This document shows positions 35,980 to 48,099 of a stretch of 64,000 nt of DNA, in pieces. Within the stretch, counting starts at the first letter, position 1; each line of letters begins with the position of its first letter. Source of the stretch: Eucalyptus grandis. Taxonomy: Eukaryota; Streptophyta; Magnoliopsida; Myrtales; Myrtaceae. The notes below the pieces were generated by a model that saw nothing but the letters and a program-made list of their open reading frames with translations, did no database searches and was not told where the DNA came from. A program made the position numbers and the translations under genes. The DNA is taken from positions 4,975,501 to 5,039,500 of the forward strand of contig NC_052619.1 of NCBI RefSeq assembly GCF_016545825.1, given 5' to 3'.

Positions 35980-37108
35980 AAAAGTTAAAAAGTTAAAAAA
36001 AGAAATAGGAAAAGAGAACAAAAATTGGCTTCGGGAATGAGGAGTGCAGAATAGAAAGCAGCAGAAAAAGACAAAAAAAAAAAGAGAAAGAAAAAAATAT
36101 ATATATTTTAGAAAAACTAAACCGAAAAAAAAATCTTTTTTTTGGGTTGGACCTGAGCTCGGATCGGATCAGCGGGCCGGATTGGTTTTCCTGATCCGAA
36201 CCCGTTTTCCTGAGTATAATAATATTAAATATTAAAAATATATTAAAAATTCATTTTTTTAAATCAAAAATTTCGAAAAATAATAAAAAAAATTTCCGAA
36301 AATTTAAAAACTCAGAAAACATAAAAAATTTCGATCTTTTTAAAAATCAAAAAAACTAAAAAATTAAAAATTGCAAAAAAATCCTTTTTTTTGGAAAATT
36401 TGAAAATTCCTTTTTTTTTTAAAAAAATAGAAAAATTTAAAAAAATCTTTAAAAAAATTTAAATTTCCTCAAAAAGGTTGAAATTAATCTTTAGAGTAAT
36501 TTTCTCCTAAAAATAAGAAACATTTCTGAAATTATGTTTAAGTTAGATTAAGCCTTTAGGGCTTTACCTTAGGGTTTCAAATGTCCTTAGGAACAAATGC
36601 CTTTGAATGCACAATATTGATATGTTGATTTTGACTTTTCTTTAGTCTAGTTTAGATTAATATTTACTTCTTCCTTAATGGTAAATTTTTGCTATCTCAT
36701 GATGTGCATTTAATGCTTTCTTTGATTGTCGATTATTATGTTGATGACTGTGTATTTGCATAATCAAGACGTGTTAGGGATATGCCTAAAATTAATCCAA
36801 GTTTCCTGACAAAAACATTTTTTTTTAAATGAACAATATTATGTACCGAAATAGCACTAATTGATTAATTAGTGTAATCAAATCCCTCGAGCGTAGATTC
36901 TCTGATTGCGTAGGAAATGAGATGTACTCTCATGCTTCACTTGATTCTAGCTAACCCAATAGGTTAGTGGCAACTCCTTATTACAAATTCTTATGAACAC
37001 CTCAACATTGTGCGAGATATGAGTTTAGGAGAACCCATGTCTAATCATGGGCCATGAACCTATCTTTAGGCAATACCCCTAACCTACCCCTCCCGAGGGG
37101 TAGGTCGT
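35980..37108 (+). mobile_element. LTR remnant (Tat-like), left end lost in the gap
   Basis: A-rich and T-rich sequence leads to the conserved end: GATTGCGTAGGAAATGAGATG, CCAATAGGTTAGTGGCAACTCC, CTTATGAACACC, AATACCCCTAACC, then GGGGTAGGTCGTGACA at about 37093-37108. The same end is recognisable at 22590-22805 and, more distantly, at 57990-58230. I recall such ends in plant Tat/Ogre LTRs, so the lineage is an inference. No coding sequence. Confidence 0.5.
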
Positions 37109-37179
37109 GACAAATTGGTACAAAATCAAAAGGTTCAAAATTAAATTAGTACCGATACAATAAATTTAAGATAATTTCG

Positions 37180-37495
37180 ACCATTTTCCCCTCACCCAAC
37201 CATATCTACGTCGTTCTTCCCGAGCCCAAGCTCCACTGGAGGCTCATGGGGTCGAACATGGCAGCTCTTGCTATCAAGGCCAGCGTTGCTCTCCAAAATG
37301 TGGCGAAACAAGGTGTGTACCACAAAAAAGGGAAGACCTAAAAGTCTACTGACTTGGAGGTGCGCTTCAATGACCGAGCTCACGAAGATGACGATTAGGG
37401 TCCGTGTGGAAGATGCTGAGATTATCTACGAAGATCAAATCGTTTAGGACGAAGTCTAGCACATTTTGTTAAAGCTTCAAAGATGGTTTCCACTT
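37180..37495 (+). pseudogene. DUF4228/PADRE pseudogene 2
   Basis: Encodes, in pieces, YVVLPEPKL, WRLMGSNMAALAIKASVALQNVAKQG and the C-terminal FRTKSSTFC-like tail around 37440. Frames break near 37340 and 37400, and the N-terminal half is absent. It is the most diverged complete-core copy. Confidence 0.6.
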
Positions 37496-37799
37496 CTTAA
37501 TAAACAGTCTCATATCTTCTTGATAAGAAACTAACGGTGTGGAAAAATTAACTGTAGACCAATTTAACCAATCGCTTGTTCCATTTAGTTGAATTTAATC
37601 CAATGGTCTACATTGTAGCATTAAAATATGATGATCGAATTAACCGGATGGACTTCCTTGACCACATAGAATTCATTGTAAAGATGAGAATAACTCGAGA
37701 GAAAATTTGGGTGCCATGCCAGAAGACCATTATAACTTCAATAAGTGAAGTACAATTTTAAACCTTAAGAAGGGCATTGGGATAATTCCAACCCCAGCT

Positions 37800-38220
37800 T
37801 TTGATCGTCACATTAAGCCATGTTTTCAAAAGTTCCTCGAGTAATATCATATTCCACACCATGAGTAATGAGATAAGAAACTAGAAACCACTATGGCGTT
37901 CAAGATTAAAATTTACCTAATAGAATGAGACATTGTAAAATAAGTCACATTATCCTTCTCTTTCTGTATATGTGGATTCTCATCTTTTGTAGTTGACTTG
38001 AAACAAAGTTTCTTGAATGAAAGCCTCCAAATCACCCGAAGGTTGGACGAACCATCAGCCACTTCGGCAACTATGCAGCTTGCCATTATGCCTGTAAAAT
38101 AGCAACCACCAAAGGAGCATACCCAAAGCATGAGACACCAACAGTAGCAGATTTTGTCATCATCAGAGACTATCTTGAAGAAAAAGGATGATTCTTTACA
38201 AGCTTTTGCTTGGAAAACAA
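37800..38220 (-). pseudogene. METTL18-like copy 2, last exon only
   Basis: After a CAG acceptor, the exon starts at 38091 and encodes GIMASCIVAEVADGSSNLRV, then IWRLSFKK, the C-terminal end of plant HPM1/METTL18 proteins, and runs open to 37913. The 3' flank matches copies 1 and 3. Upstream exons are absent: homology ends near 38245 at a TIR element, and the next gene is a PADRE pseudogene. Confidence 0.65.
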
Positions 38221-38247
38221 TATTTCCAGGTAAGGAAACATGATCAC

Positions 38248-38985
38248 ATAAGATAGGATAAGGTAGGATTAGAAATCCTTCCCATATCCTCCGGATTAAA
38301 AAAAAAAAAAAAAAGAATCATTTCTTATGTTTGGTGCAATCCAAGATAGAATTCAAAATCTTTGAAAATCTCTTTTGCTCATAGAGGTGATACTTCCCAT
38401 ATCTAGGGCAATATTTTGTTGACGTAATCTCAAACGGCCGAGGCTAGCAACATTTTGAGTGGCCACCGTTTTCGCTGGAGCTCCTCCTTCTCCTTTGAAA
38501 TCTTTCAATTGTCAGCACAAAGAGTCTCAGATTTGAGTAGAGGACAGGATTGGACGTCGAAGCATCATGGCAAAATCAGGTGACCATCGTTTAGGACCGA
38601 CATACAAACACCCAAAACTTTGTGCAATTCGATTTTTTTCTTCTCCTTTTTCACAAACGACTTTTCGGTGTCGATCCATCGATTTCATCATTCATTGGCG
38701 ATGGCCGATTCAGTTCAACGGTCATCAGAGGATAATCGGCAAACCAAATGGGCTAGACAGCAATGATGATCAGCATTGATTGAAGACAATGACAATTGCA
38801 CGGTGGTGGGGAGTGATAGGCTGTTATGGCAGTGTTCCTTGCACAGTGGCTGGCGAAACCAGACTCCACCACTCCATCACTAGAAGTAAATTGTTGTTTT
38901 TCTTTTTTTATTAAAAAAATTATCCAGTCCGTGTCTATCCCACCCCTAGCCTGGATTTCATATCCAGCATGTTATCCTATCTAAC
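38248..38985. mobile_element. Putative TIR element, 0.74 kb
   Basis: The left end AAGATAGGATAAGG, then ATTAGAAATCC, is approximately mirrored by the right end (reverse complement AGTTAGATAGGATAACATGC, then ATATGAAATCC). The middle has no recognisable gene. The ORF at 38567-38779 has no motif. Confidence 0.45.
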
Positions 38986-39004
38986 TTTAAATTCAGACTA
39001 CCAA

Positions 39005-39480
39005 ATACAACATTTATGCTCTATATTCAAGTTAGACTATGGGAGTACACACGCCCTCTCCAAGCCGACGACAAGCTCTCGCCCAACCATATCTATTTCG
39101 TTCTCCCGGAGCCCAAGCTCCAACAGTGGATCGTCAGACGCAGCGGCTCTTGCTGTTGAGGCCAGCGTTGCTCTCCAAATGGTGGCGACGCAAGGTGGGG
39201 ACCACCGGCGGAGGAAGACCTAAATCTCTCCCGTCTTGGAGGTGCACTTTGACGACGTAGCTTACGGAGATGACGACGATGTCAACTATGGGAGCAAAGA
39301 GTTCGAGCTCAGGAAGAGCTTCGCCCTCGATGGGAAGGCAGTTCGTGGCACGATACTTTTCCAATTACGGTCCGTGAGGAAGATGCAGAGATTATCCATA
39401 AAGATTTGTTTGTTTAGAATGAAGTTGAGCACGTTTTACGAAAGCTTCAAAGATGGCTTCTACTTTATAAATTTTTAAGT
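39005..39480 (+). pseudogene. DUF4228/PADRE pseudogene 3
   Basis: Very similar to pseudogene 1: ADDKLSPNHIYFVLPEPKL in one frame, then a shift at about 39125 to DAAALAVEASVALQMVA, and a stop at 39221. The tail resumes as DDVAYGDDDDVNYGSKEFEL, then SFALDGKAVRGT, and ends LFRMKLSTFYESFKDG. It converges on WSD1 copy B, as pseudogene 1 does on copy A. Confidence 0.7.
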
Positions 39481-40044
39481 TTTTTTTCAACTTTTAAATT
39501 TTAAAACTTGCATTATCTGGTTGAGTCCATCATTAATTTGTGACCAGTTTATTTTCCACATCAAAAAATAGAAAACCCAAAAAAAAAAAAAAAAAAAAAC
39601 GTTTTTTGGTAAAATATTTTCTTGCCAATAAACACATAACTATTTGGATACTACTAATAGACCGATTTAACCAATTGCCCGTTCCATTTATTTGAACCCT
39701 TACTAATGGTCTACATCGCATCATTAGTACATGACGATCTAGATTAACTAGACGGACTTCCTCAACCACATAGAATTCATCATAAAAATAAGATAATTCA
39801 GTCATGAAAGACTAATCTTTGATGAAAGGCATTCCATTAATTACAAGCGAAACAGACTTTATTGAGTTCCCCACCATAAGACTCAATAGTTACACTTATT
39901 TGGAGTAGACTTATAATTTGCCCACGCTCCCCCCACAATAGATTTGGTCCCGTTAACAAGATCTTCATAATGAAAAATAAGGGGAAAAAATAGGGTTTTC
40001 TAATAAGGCGTTGAACCATGGAAGGATAGGAGTAGGAATGGTCT
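39481..40044. other. Convergent spacer before WSD1 copy B
   Basis: Homologous to 23691-24264. It contains a poly-A tract at about 39580-39598. No gene. Confidence 0.5.
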
Positions 40045-43000
40045 CTATTGCTTCCCACATGCATCACGAAGGATCATGTCCAAAGCATCATGCAAGGAGC
40101 GGGTGTACAGCTCAGAATCTATGAACCCTTGCTCAGCTCGCACAACTACTCTCAAATTTCCTGCATAGCTGATCATCGTTACTTGGAGAGTCTGCAAAAA
40201 GAAAACACGAGGGAAGTATTTCATGTATTCGTTACATCATTGATGCATAGAAGAAAGTCACTCACGATTCAGACTAGTGAGAATGTGTTGTGGTAAATAA
40301 GAAAAACCAATTTCTCGAATTCAAAATTCTGTCGACTCTGAAAGATGGCATAGGAGCGCAGCTGTTGCATAAAATGTAACACATAGGTCATTGGACACCT
40401 ATATTTCCCGAATTTCATAATCTATATCAATATTTTCGGAAGATGATGCATGTAACAACTACGATACAAAGGCCTACTACCAATAAAGCATAGGTAATTT
40501 TGTGCTCTTGGGTAGATCAAACAATAATTACATAAATACCTCAGGTGTGCCGGTGACAGTGAAGTACATGCCCTTGATAGGATGATTAGCCAGGGACAAT
40601 TTATCCATTGGCCCTATAACATTGGAGATGATCATGCTCGAGTTTCTCATTGTCCTGTTAATGTGCCTCGCTACTACCTGCAATGATTAAACACATTTTG
40701 TACAAGCGAACAAGCTTCCATTTTTGTTAACGATAATATCAAAAATGAGTAATTATACAAAATATATGACAAACCACAAGAAATTATACAACGAGAGCGT
40801 GTCACGTTCAATACCTATTAATAGCCTATCACATCACGTAACATATCAATTTTTTAAATCAGATATAAAATACTTAGCATTTCTGATAAGTTAATCATCG
40901 CGACGTGTACATACCTCTGGGTTTCTGCATTTCTTCATCATTTCTAACAGCTTCCCTGTGAGAACTACACCAAAGGAGTTCCGTTTCCTCTTGATCGCCT
41001 CACGAGCTTTGTGGACAAACTTCAAAGGATTAGAGAACTCAGAATCGCTCGGTTTCACTTTCGGTATAGGTACATGCAAGAATGCAAAATTGTTTCCCCA
41101 CGGCGATGCAGAATTAGGCCAGACCATGTCTTTCACTGACTTGTAATCTCGCAAATTCCTTGTATTTAGCAACACTAGCGCTGTGGAATTACTGCTCAAG
41201 TTCGAGTTTGGGCTCCCTCTTTGCATGTACAATCAAGTCGCCAAGAAGATTACCCCCATAATGACATCGTTGATAGTCTGTTATAAAGAGAAAATTCAAG
41301 GGAAAAGGACCAAGGATACATTAGTATTTTGCCCTTTAAGTCGTTGCATGATTGATTGATCCGAAGCCCTCGGGTTATTAATCAACTTTTGTATAGTAAA
41401 ATAGTAAATATGCCAACAGTTCCAACTTGAACCTAGTTCAAGAAATAGTGTCCGCTAATGTAATGTTGATATATTTCTCCGTCAAATGTGTTACTCATGC
41501 TTGTTGAATGTGAATAAAGTCCAAGAAAGATTTAACGTTGGATCAAGAAAAATCCCTTTATTGTATTAATTGTCATGGATAATGCAAGTAAATGCTCAAT
41601 ATGGTGAATTAATGTTAAAAGAGACATAATTAAAGCTAAAAAATGTATGTGAACTAATCAAGCTGATAAAAAAAAATTCTGATTGGTGGGTTTGTTTATA
41701 TATATATCTAAAATCATGTAGATAAACACAAAACTATCTTTGGATGAAGAAATTAACTAGTTTTCTATAACTTAGCATCTATATATCTGAAAAAGAAACC
41801 AGTTTCTAGCTCAATTGTCTTTTTGTTTTCAAGGATGTAACGTTGTGCGGGTGGCTAGGAAAATCGTTACGCACGTAAAATAAACAAAAATATTATGCGC
41901 ATTAATCATGTCATTTTCCTCGGTCAGAGTTGTACACCCTGAGTACTAGCTGCATACTAATTGTCAGACTGAATATAATAAATGCCTAAAATAAATATCA
42001 TATAAACTGCATATATTTTGTGAATACGTTAGAAAACACAAATACTTTTGAGCTCGTTATGTGAAGGCGACCATTATAATGCAAAAGATTAGAGACGTAA
42101 AGGGTACCTCATAAAGTAAAATGCTAAAAGACTTAGTAATGCTTGTGCGATGCAAGAAGCTAGACTTAGTATTGTCTTTGAAGTGATATTAGTTACCACT
42201 CGAAGGCGAGACTTGATCTCTTTGATGCGATCTAATGAGAACGAGATCGCTGACAATGAAAATGGCCGAAAGCTCTCCAACCCACACCGAATCGGCGACA
42301 AATCATCTTTGAAACAAGTGCTTTTCAAGACGCTCCCACCAAAATCTCTTACGGTGTTGACAAGTGGCAAAAAACATCCGCTAACCACCTTCGGAAGTCC
42401 GATGTTTCTGTCGTCATTATTGGCTGAGCTGAATTTATTGAACGAGGGAAAGGTTACTGGAAGAGAAGGATCGTCAGCTCTTTGAAGGCATGACAAGAGA
42501 GCGCCCACAAGAGAATAGCCATCACCGAGTGCATGGTGAAGCTTGAAAATTACGGTTCCTTGTGCTTCACTGGTTGGACACTTGATAATATGTACTTCCC
42601 ACAATGGTTGGCCTTGTGGAAATGGTTGCTTTGCTATTTGTGAAATATAACTTTTAAGGAAACTGTCATTCTCGGATGGAGATGACGAGCCCTTTGGAGA
42701 GGAAAAACTGGGGACGTGCACATGGTTTTCCACCTCCACTTCCACCTTCTTCCATTTTCTTGCTCCCTTCTTTCCTATCACCTATCCCAGACAAAAGAAA
42801 AACAAAATAATATCTGAGTATGTGCAGTGAATTGGGGTTTATTCATTCGAGATATATGACCAACCACACATTCACGTTATAAACACTAATTACTCATATA
42901 TCAACCTTACCAATGGTGAATATCTATGCATAGGGTACACACATACATACCATGATAGAAGAGAAGCGAGGGTTTATTGGGAGGAAAACATCTTTGATCA

Positions 43001-43139
43001 GCGCCATAGCTTGGGAGTCATCAATCGGAATTTCTATTTCCAATATACCAAGAACAGAAACCGACATCACCTTGCTGTTAAAGTACTGTCCTGTAGGGCT
43101 CACTGGCTCAAGGCCATCATCCTCTTTTATCAACTCCAT
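40045..43139 (-). pseudogene. WSD1-like copy B: complete exons, one nonsense codon
   Basis: Exons 42951-43139, 42197-42781, 40915-41277, 40540-40677 and 40045-40191 have the same lengths, phases and GT-AG sites as copy A (473 codons; introns 169, 919, 237 and 348 bp). HHALGDG is intact, exon 4 keeps NSSMIISNVIGP, and exon 5 ends GKQ. The one lesion I see is TGA at 41233-41235, codon 273, where copy A has CGA (Arg) in [11 protein letters not shown] to TGA is a C-to-T change at a CpG. Translation would lose the C-terminal 200 residues but keep the catalytic motif. It may be a young pseudogene, a non-functional allele, or a sequencing error. Intron 2 lacks copy A's transposons. Confidence 0.9.
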
Positions 43140-44196
43140 TGGACAGGACTTGCAATAATCCCAATCTAAGCGTAAGGGGTTGAGAATCTATAGAGAAGTC
43201 TATGAAAGAATCGGATATCATTGGCATTGGCATACAGACATATATATGCGTGTGGGTGCGCGTGCGTATCTGTAGATCATTTATATGTTTCTGATCATCC
43301 AGTTGACATCGAGTACCGAGTTGTTGGTAAGTATAAGGATTAGGTGAGATAATAAAGTGTTGTTGTAACATGTAGGTAGCTACACTTGGGGACGTCATCC
43401 GCTGGAAAAACTCATAAGACCGATTTTTCTAACGATCTAGTTTAAACCACGTTGGCCAAAATTTGCATTCAAACGGGTAGCCATTAAGAAATAAATCGTT
43501 AATTACGAATCAGTTGATATTACATCTCCCATCGGATGTGAGACTTGGGGGTGTGACACTTTTTTTCCAAGCGCTTGAGGCTCTTCAATCGTCTGATTTG
43601 CTACGGTTTACACGTTTGCGCAAGACAAATCTGTGTTAAGATTGATGGAAGCAAATACCTGACTGACTTTTTGAATTATAAAAGATGTTTTGTTAGCGAG
43701 TGGCCTTGTGGAACTTATCAAACATGCAAAGGAGAAATTCCATTTTTAGATTATTGATAGTGTATATCATGAGAACAGTCAATGCATTGAAGATTACAAA
43801 ATTTTTTATTTAGTTGTTTAATCAATGTTGTGAAAAGCACTCTTCAACAGAATCATTATGCTAATAGTCACTTGTTCACGGAATGTAATCTTGCCATAAA
43901 GCAGCAAGAGAACCACCCCATGACAGCAAAAATCTGAGAGTATCACGGTAAGTAGAGAGAAAAAGAAAAAGTAAATCCCTCTTATCTCTCTCTTCTTCCT
44001 TGCAATTAGGGATTCAGTAAGAAAACCATGGCTTGTGCAATGTCGGGTTTCTAAGTTTGTCTTCATGCCATTCCATTCTCAATCCTAGAAATGATCACAC
44101 CATCAAAAATGGTAAATTTACCAAATCTGCGATGAGGTTATCAAATTCCTCTCTTTCTCTCTACCTCACACATACATGAAGGATATGGCTAGTTGT
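43140..44196. other. Upstream flank of WSD1 copy B, no gene
   Basis: Matches 31536-32640 upstream of copy A in order, with local indels. Includes a (CACA)/(TATA) stretch near 43240-43265. No gene. Confidence 0.5.
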
Positions 44197-46011
44197 GGGA
44201 GAAAGGACACTGGAGTGCCAAAACTTTGTACATGGGGACTCTTGAGTGCCAAAAATTTGGAAATGTACACATAAATGCCAAAATCAAAGAAAAATGGATC
44301 AATTAAGTGTCAATAGTGAGAAAATTCGACCAAAATATTGATATGGTGGTTTTCCAGCAAGACAAGTGCAAAACGGCATCGTTTTGCACGCTAAAAGGCT
44401 ATATAAAAAAAAAAAAAAAGGTCATTTTGCCTTGAGTTTGAATTTAATAGAAATATTAACTAAATTAAATTTAAAACTAAAATTATGATAATAAAAAAAT
44501 AGAAAATGGGGGAGGAGTTGCAAAACAACGAGGGCTAAACAAGCTCTCGTTGTCGTCACCACAACCCCATCATCGCCAAGAAGGACCGGTGACAATGGGG
44601 AAAGGGTCAACCAAGGTCGCTAGGCCTTGGTCGACCGGCGACAAGGGGGTGGTAGCCTTGGGCTCAACTGGTGAGGGATGATGAACCTTGGCATGGCCGC
44701 GACCCTCACCCTAGATTTGGGTGAGGGCTTGCAACCCCTCGCCACCGATCAACCAAGTTGCCTTCTTGGCGACAGTGGGGCAGTGTTGGTGAGGGCTTGC
44801 ACAGCCCCCACCGTTTTGTAACTCCTACCCCCCTTTTTGAATTTAAATTTAATTTAATTCATGTGTATATTAAAATTCATGTAAAAGGCTTCTTTGTTGA
44901 CTTAGCTCTCCGACAAGCCACATAGCATTTCTATATTAATAAAAGTTGCCACGTAAAATTTCCAATCAAGGTCGTTGGACATGGAACTCAAGTGCCAATT
45001 TTTCAAAGAAAGTGACACTTATATGTATCTTTCATAACTTTTGGTATTTAAGAGTGCGTTTGATAACAATTCTATTCCCGAGAACAATATTTGATCAAAA
45101 ATGCTTTTTTTTTATTTTGTTCCTGTGAACAATTTTTAAGCATTTTAAGATGTTTGGTAACTATCCAAATTTTTATTTCTGGAATAGAATTGCATTTGGT
45201 ACCGTTCTCAAAATTTATCATCTAAATTATTTTCTTTTAATTTTTAAATGATTTTATTACTTTTTTCTTCTTTTCTTTTTTTCCTTTCTTTCTCTTCTTC
45301 TTCTTCAAGGTTGCCGATTGCCAGCCTTGGGATGACCGGAGACCGGCTAGACGAGGGCCAACGACCTCACCAAAGCATCGCCGACCCTCGGCATGAGGCC
45401 ATGCCTCGTTGGCCAAGCCTCGTCGGCAGATAGGCAAGGCTCAGCTGAGCTATGGTTGGGCGAGCGTCCTCGCCCGGATCTAGAGAGGTTCAGCCCTACC
45501 GACGACTAGGCGAGCTCGACCGAGCCTCGCCGGTCAAGCGAGCTTCGCCGGTGGCCGAGCCTTCCCCGATCAGGCGAGCTTCATCGGTGGCCCGGGGAGG
45601 CCTGGGTAGGCCCACTTGGCCACTTGCGAGGCTTGGCCTCACCGATGCCAGTGGCTAGGCAAGCCTCTGGTGAGCATGCCAGACCGGTCGCTGGTGACCA
45701 GCGACGATAGACAATGGTAGCGGTGGTGGTGGAGGGCGGCAACAGTGGTGATAGTTGAAGAAGAAGAGAGAAGGAAGAAGAACAAGAAGAAAGATGAGAA
45801 AAGAAAAAAAAAAAAATAGGTTGGCTTGATTTTGGAATTGTTCCTGGAAATAAAGAATCAATTTTTTTTTACTTCTCGATTCTACTCCAAATCTATTCCC
45901 GAGAACAAATTTGTTCCTAGGGACAAAAAATTTACCAAACGAATTTCTATTAAACAGATCCTAAGTATCTCCCATGCCAAATTTTGGCACTCCAAGTATT
46001 TTTTTTTCCCC
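44197..46011. mobile_element. TIR element (MULE-like) inserted upstream of copy B
   Basis: Left GGGAGAAAGGACACTGGAG, then TGCCAAAACTTTG; right, reverse-complemented, GGGGAAAAAAAAATACTTGG, then AGTGCCAAAATTTGG. The corresponding site upstream of copy A (32600-32630, GGCTGGTTGTGATTTATGAG) is uninterrupted, which proves insertion. Flanking 9-mers GCTAGTTGT and ATTGATTGT match at 5 of 9, every difference being a transition. Related to the element at 4385-8622. Its right part holds another TIR element. Confidence 0.7.
45053..45961. mobile_element. Nested TIR element, 0.9 kb
   Basis: The left end GTGCGTTTGATAACAATTC, then CCCGAGAACAA, is mirrored by the right end (reverse complement CTGTTTAATAGAAATTCG, then TTGTTCTCGGGAAT). 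It splits the right TIR of the 44197-46011 element, whose end resumes at TATCTCCCATGCC. The core at 45300-45760 is GC-richer, with GGCGAGCTTCGCCGG-type words. A truncated relative lies at 61803-62240. The ORFs here are compositional. Confidence 0.65.
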
Positions 46012-46985
46012 ATTGATTGTGATTAATGAGAAGTCACTGGAGAGGGAAAATTTGTTAGAGATTGAGAGTTTCATGTTCATATGTGCTTTTGCTTCATCAT
46101 TTATGATGTTAACTCCTTGCTACTCTTTTGAAGGAAAAGAGAGATGAGAAGATAGGCATAGCGTCCCCACCTCTATGTTTTGAGTCCTTCAAGAAAAAAC
46201 CTATCTAAAAGAGCTGGTTTCCAGTTTTTGGAACAGGTAACCGACCTTTCTAAGCCTGTTCCAGTATCGACCCATGAGCCAGCCTGTTTTTTTTTTTTTT
46301 TCTTTTTCTTTTATCCTTTCTGTTTCATTTTTTATTTAATTGCTCAAATGGTTTATATAAGCAAATGTCATTCAAGCAATGTATGAAAATTGCTTGAATG
46401 ACATAAAGAAGAGGCAGAGGAAAGGCATTAAAAGACGAGGAAGTTAGGCATTTTTTCAGAATATTGAACAAATTTGGATGAAAATTGCAATGGTGTTTGA
46501 CCATTTCTGTATATTCAAGTAAAAGGAGGGTCCCCAGCACGCAAGGCTTGTTGCCACGTGAGGGTTGGTTGCAAGGCACGTATGGGATCGATGTCGATCA
46601 ACTAATAGTATTCTGCTTCCTTTCGCAAGCGTGTAGAGTAAGCCCAAGTCATGCTTCAGACCAATGCTTAGTAAAGAGATCAAGAAGATATAGAACACCG
46701 TAGAAAAGTGTTAATTTTGGTCTGCAAGTCGACCGGAGTTCATCAGTGACAAATGTTGCTGATAGTTCTTCTTCAACAGTTGTGAGAAGTGAGAAAACCA
46801 AGAACTAGAAAGAAATATGTCTGAGATAATTTAGCGTTGGTTTTGAACCAGTTTAAAGCCAGTGTCCGGTTCAGCGCAGAAAACCGAAAATCGAATTGAT
46901 CCTTGTGTGAATTAGCCAAGTAATATCAGTCTGGTTTGGTTCCCAGGTTGAACCGGCCTGATTGCTCAATCCTAGTCCTCTCCTT
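46012..46985. other. Duplicated-block flank, no gene
   Basis: 46030-46160 matches 32640-32770, and 46450-46740 matches 33030-33310 (GAACAAATTTGGATGAAAATTG, TTGCCACGTGA, GATGTCGATCAACTAAT). 46740-46990 continues as in 33310-33530 and leads into a PADRE pseudogene. Conservation across copies without an ORF suggests a duplicated promoter or 5' flank. Confidence 0.5.
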
Positions 46986-46989
46986 CCTC

Positions 46990-47460
46990 TTCTTGTCCTC
47001 TTCATGCTTTATATGCAAGTTACACTACGAGGACTGCATACCTGTTCTCCGGGCCAATGACGAGCTCCTACCCAACCAGTTCTATTTCGTTCTCCCCAAG
47101 CCCAAGCTTTAGCAGTGGCTCATGGCGTCGGACATGGCAGTTCTGGCTGTCAAGGCCAGCCTCGCGCTGCAAAAGGTCGCAAAGTAAGGTGGGGACCACA
47201 GATGGAGGAATACCTAGATCTCTCCATCTTTGAGATGCACTTCGGCGGCGGAGCTCGCAGAGATGACGGCAATGTCTGATACAAGAGTGAAGAGTTCAAC
47301 GTCGAGAAGAGCTTCGCCATCAATGGAAAGGCAGTCGGGGGCGTGAGCCTTTTTCGATTAGGGTCCGAGAGAAAGATGCAGATCATCTACGATGATTTGT
47401 TCGTTTAGGATGAAGTTGAGCACTTCCCATGGAATCCAAAGATAATTTCTACTTTTAGAT
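46990..47460 (+). pseudogene. DUF4228/PADRE pseudogene 4
   Basis: The longest readable copy. One frame gives HYEDCIPVLRANDELLPNQ, then FYFVLPKPKL, a TAG, then QWLMASDMAVLAVKASLALQ, KVAK and a TAA. The C-terminal part (about 47230-47440) carries EEFNVEKSFAINGKAV-like and VKLSTSHG-like remnants. At least three stops. It sits between the copy B flank and METTL18 copy 3. Confidence 0.68.
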
Positions 47461-48099
47461 TAGGAATTTTTTTTTCTTATTTTTAAACTTTAATTTTCGG
47501 ATTGACTCGTGACCAGTTTATTTTCCCAAAGCAAGCAAAAGATAATGAAAAAATGTTTTTAAGTAAAAAAATTTCCTACAAACCAATAGAGTTTCCACAT
47601 CTTCATAAGAAACCACAGAACAACGTAGAAAACTACCTGTAAATTGGTTTTATCAGTTGTCTATTCCATTTTTTTTTTTGTCTTCATATGGAGTTCCTAA
47701 ACCACACGAAATTCATCATTAACTTAGTCACGAAGGATCAAAGAGAGAAGATCTGGTGCCAAACTAATAGGATTAGACGCTCAAACATAACGAACTAGAG
47801 AATAAGAGCAAGAAAGAAAAATCAACACACAAGATTTATGTTTAACCTTAGACTAAATCTATATTCAGCAGATAATTCCTTTATAATTAGCAACTCACAT
47901 CTCTCTATTACAACTTTCAATCAAAAAAGAAAGAAATTATATATATCCAATAACTATTATAGGCTCAAGTCCAAACAACCAATAAAATAGAGCTCAAACT
48001 ATAAAAGCCTATTGGTAGCTATGACAATGGAGAGTATAAACTACACCTCAACACATATTCAGAAAACCGTCATAACTTCAAATAAAAAAGGTACCAAGT
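47461..48099. other. Spacer with a roughly 0.3-kb insertion
   Basis: Homologous to 37490-37790, but 47765-48058 is absent there (GAGAAGATCTGGTGCCAAACT, then AT-rich sequence, then CCGTCATAACTTC). The inserted segment resembles an LTR fragment (AATCAACACACAAGATTTAT). Its family is not identified. Confidence 0.4.

Noticed and set aside
35757..35996. ORF across the N gap
   Set aside because: Translated through 100 Ns; meaningless.
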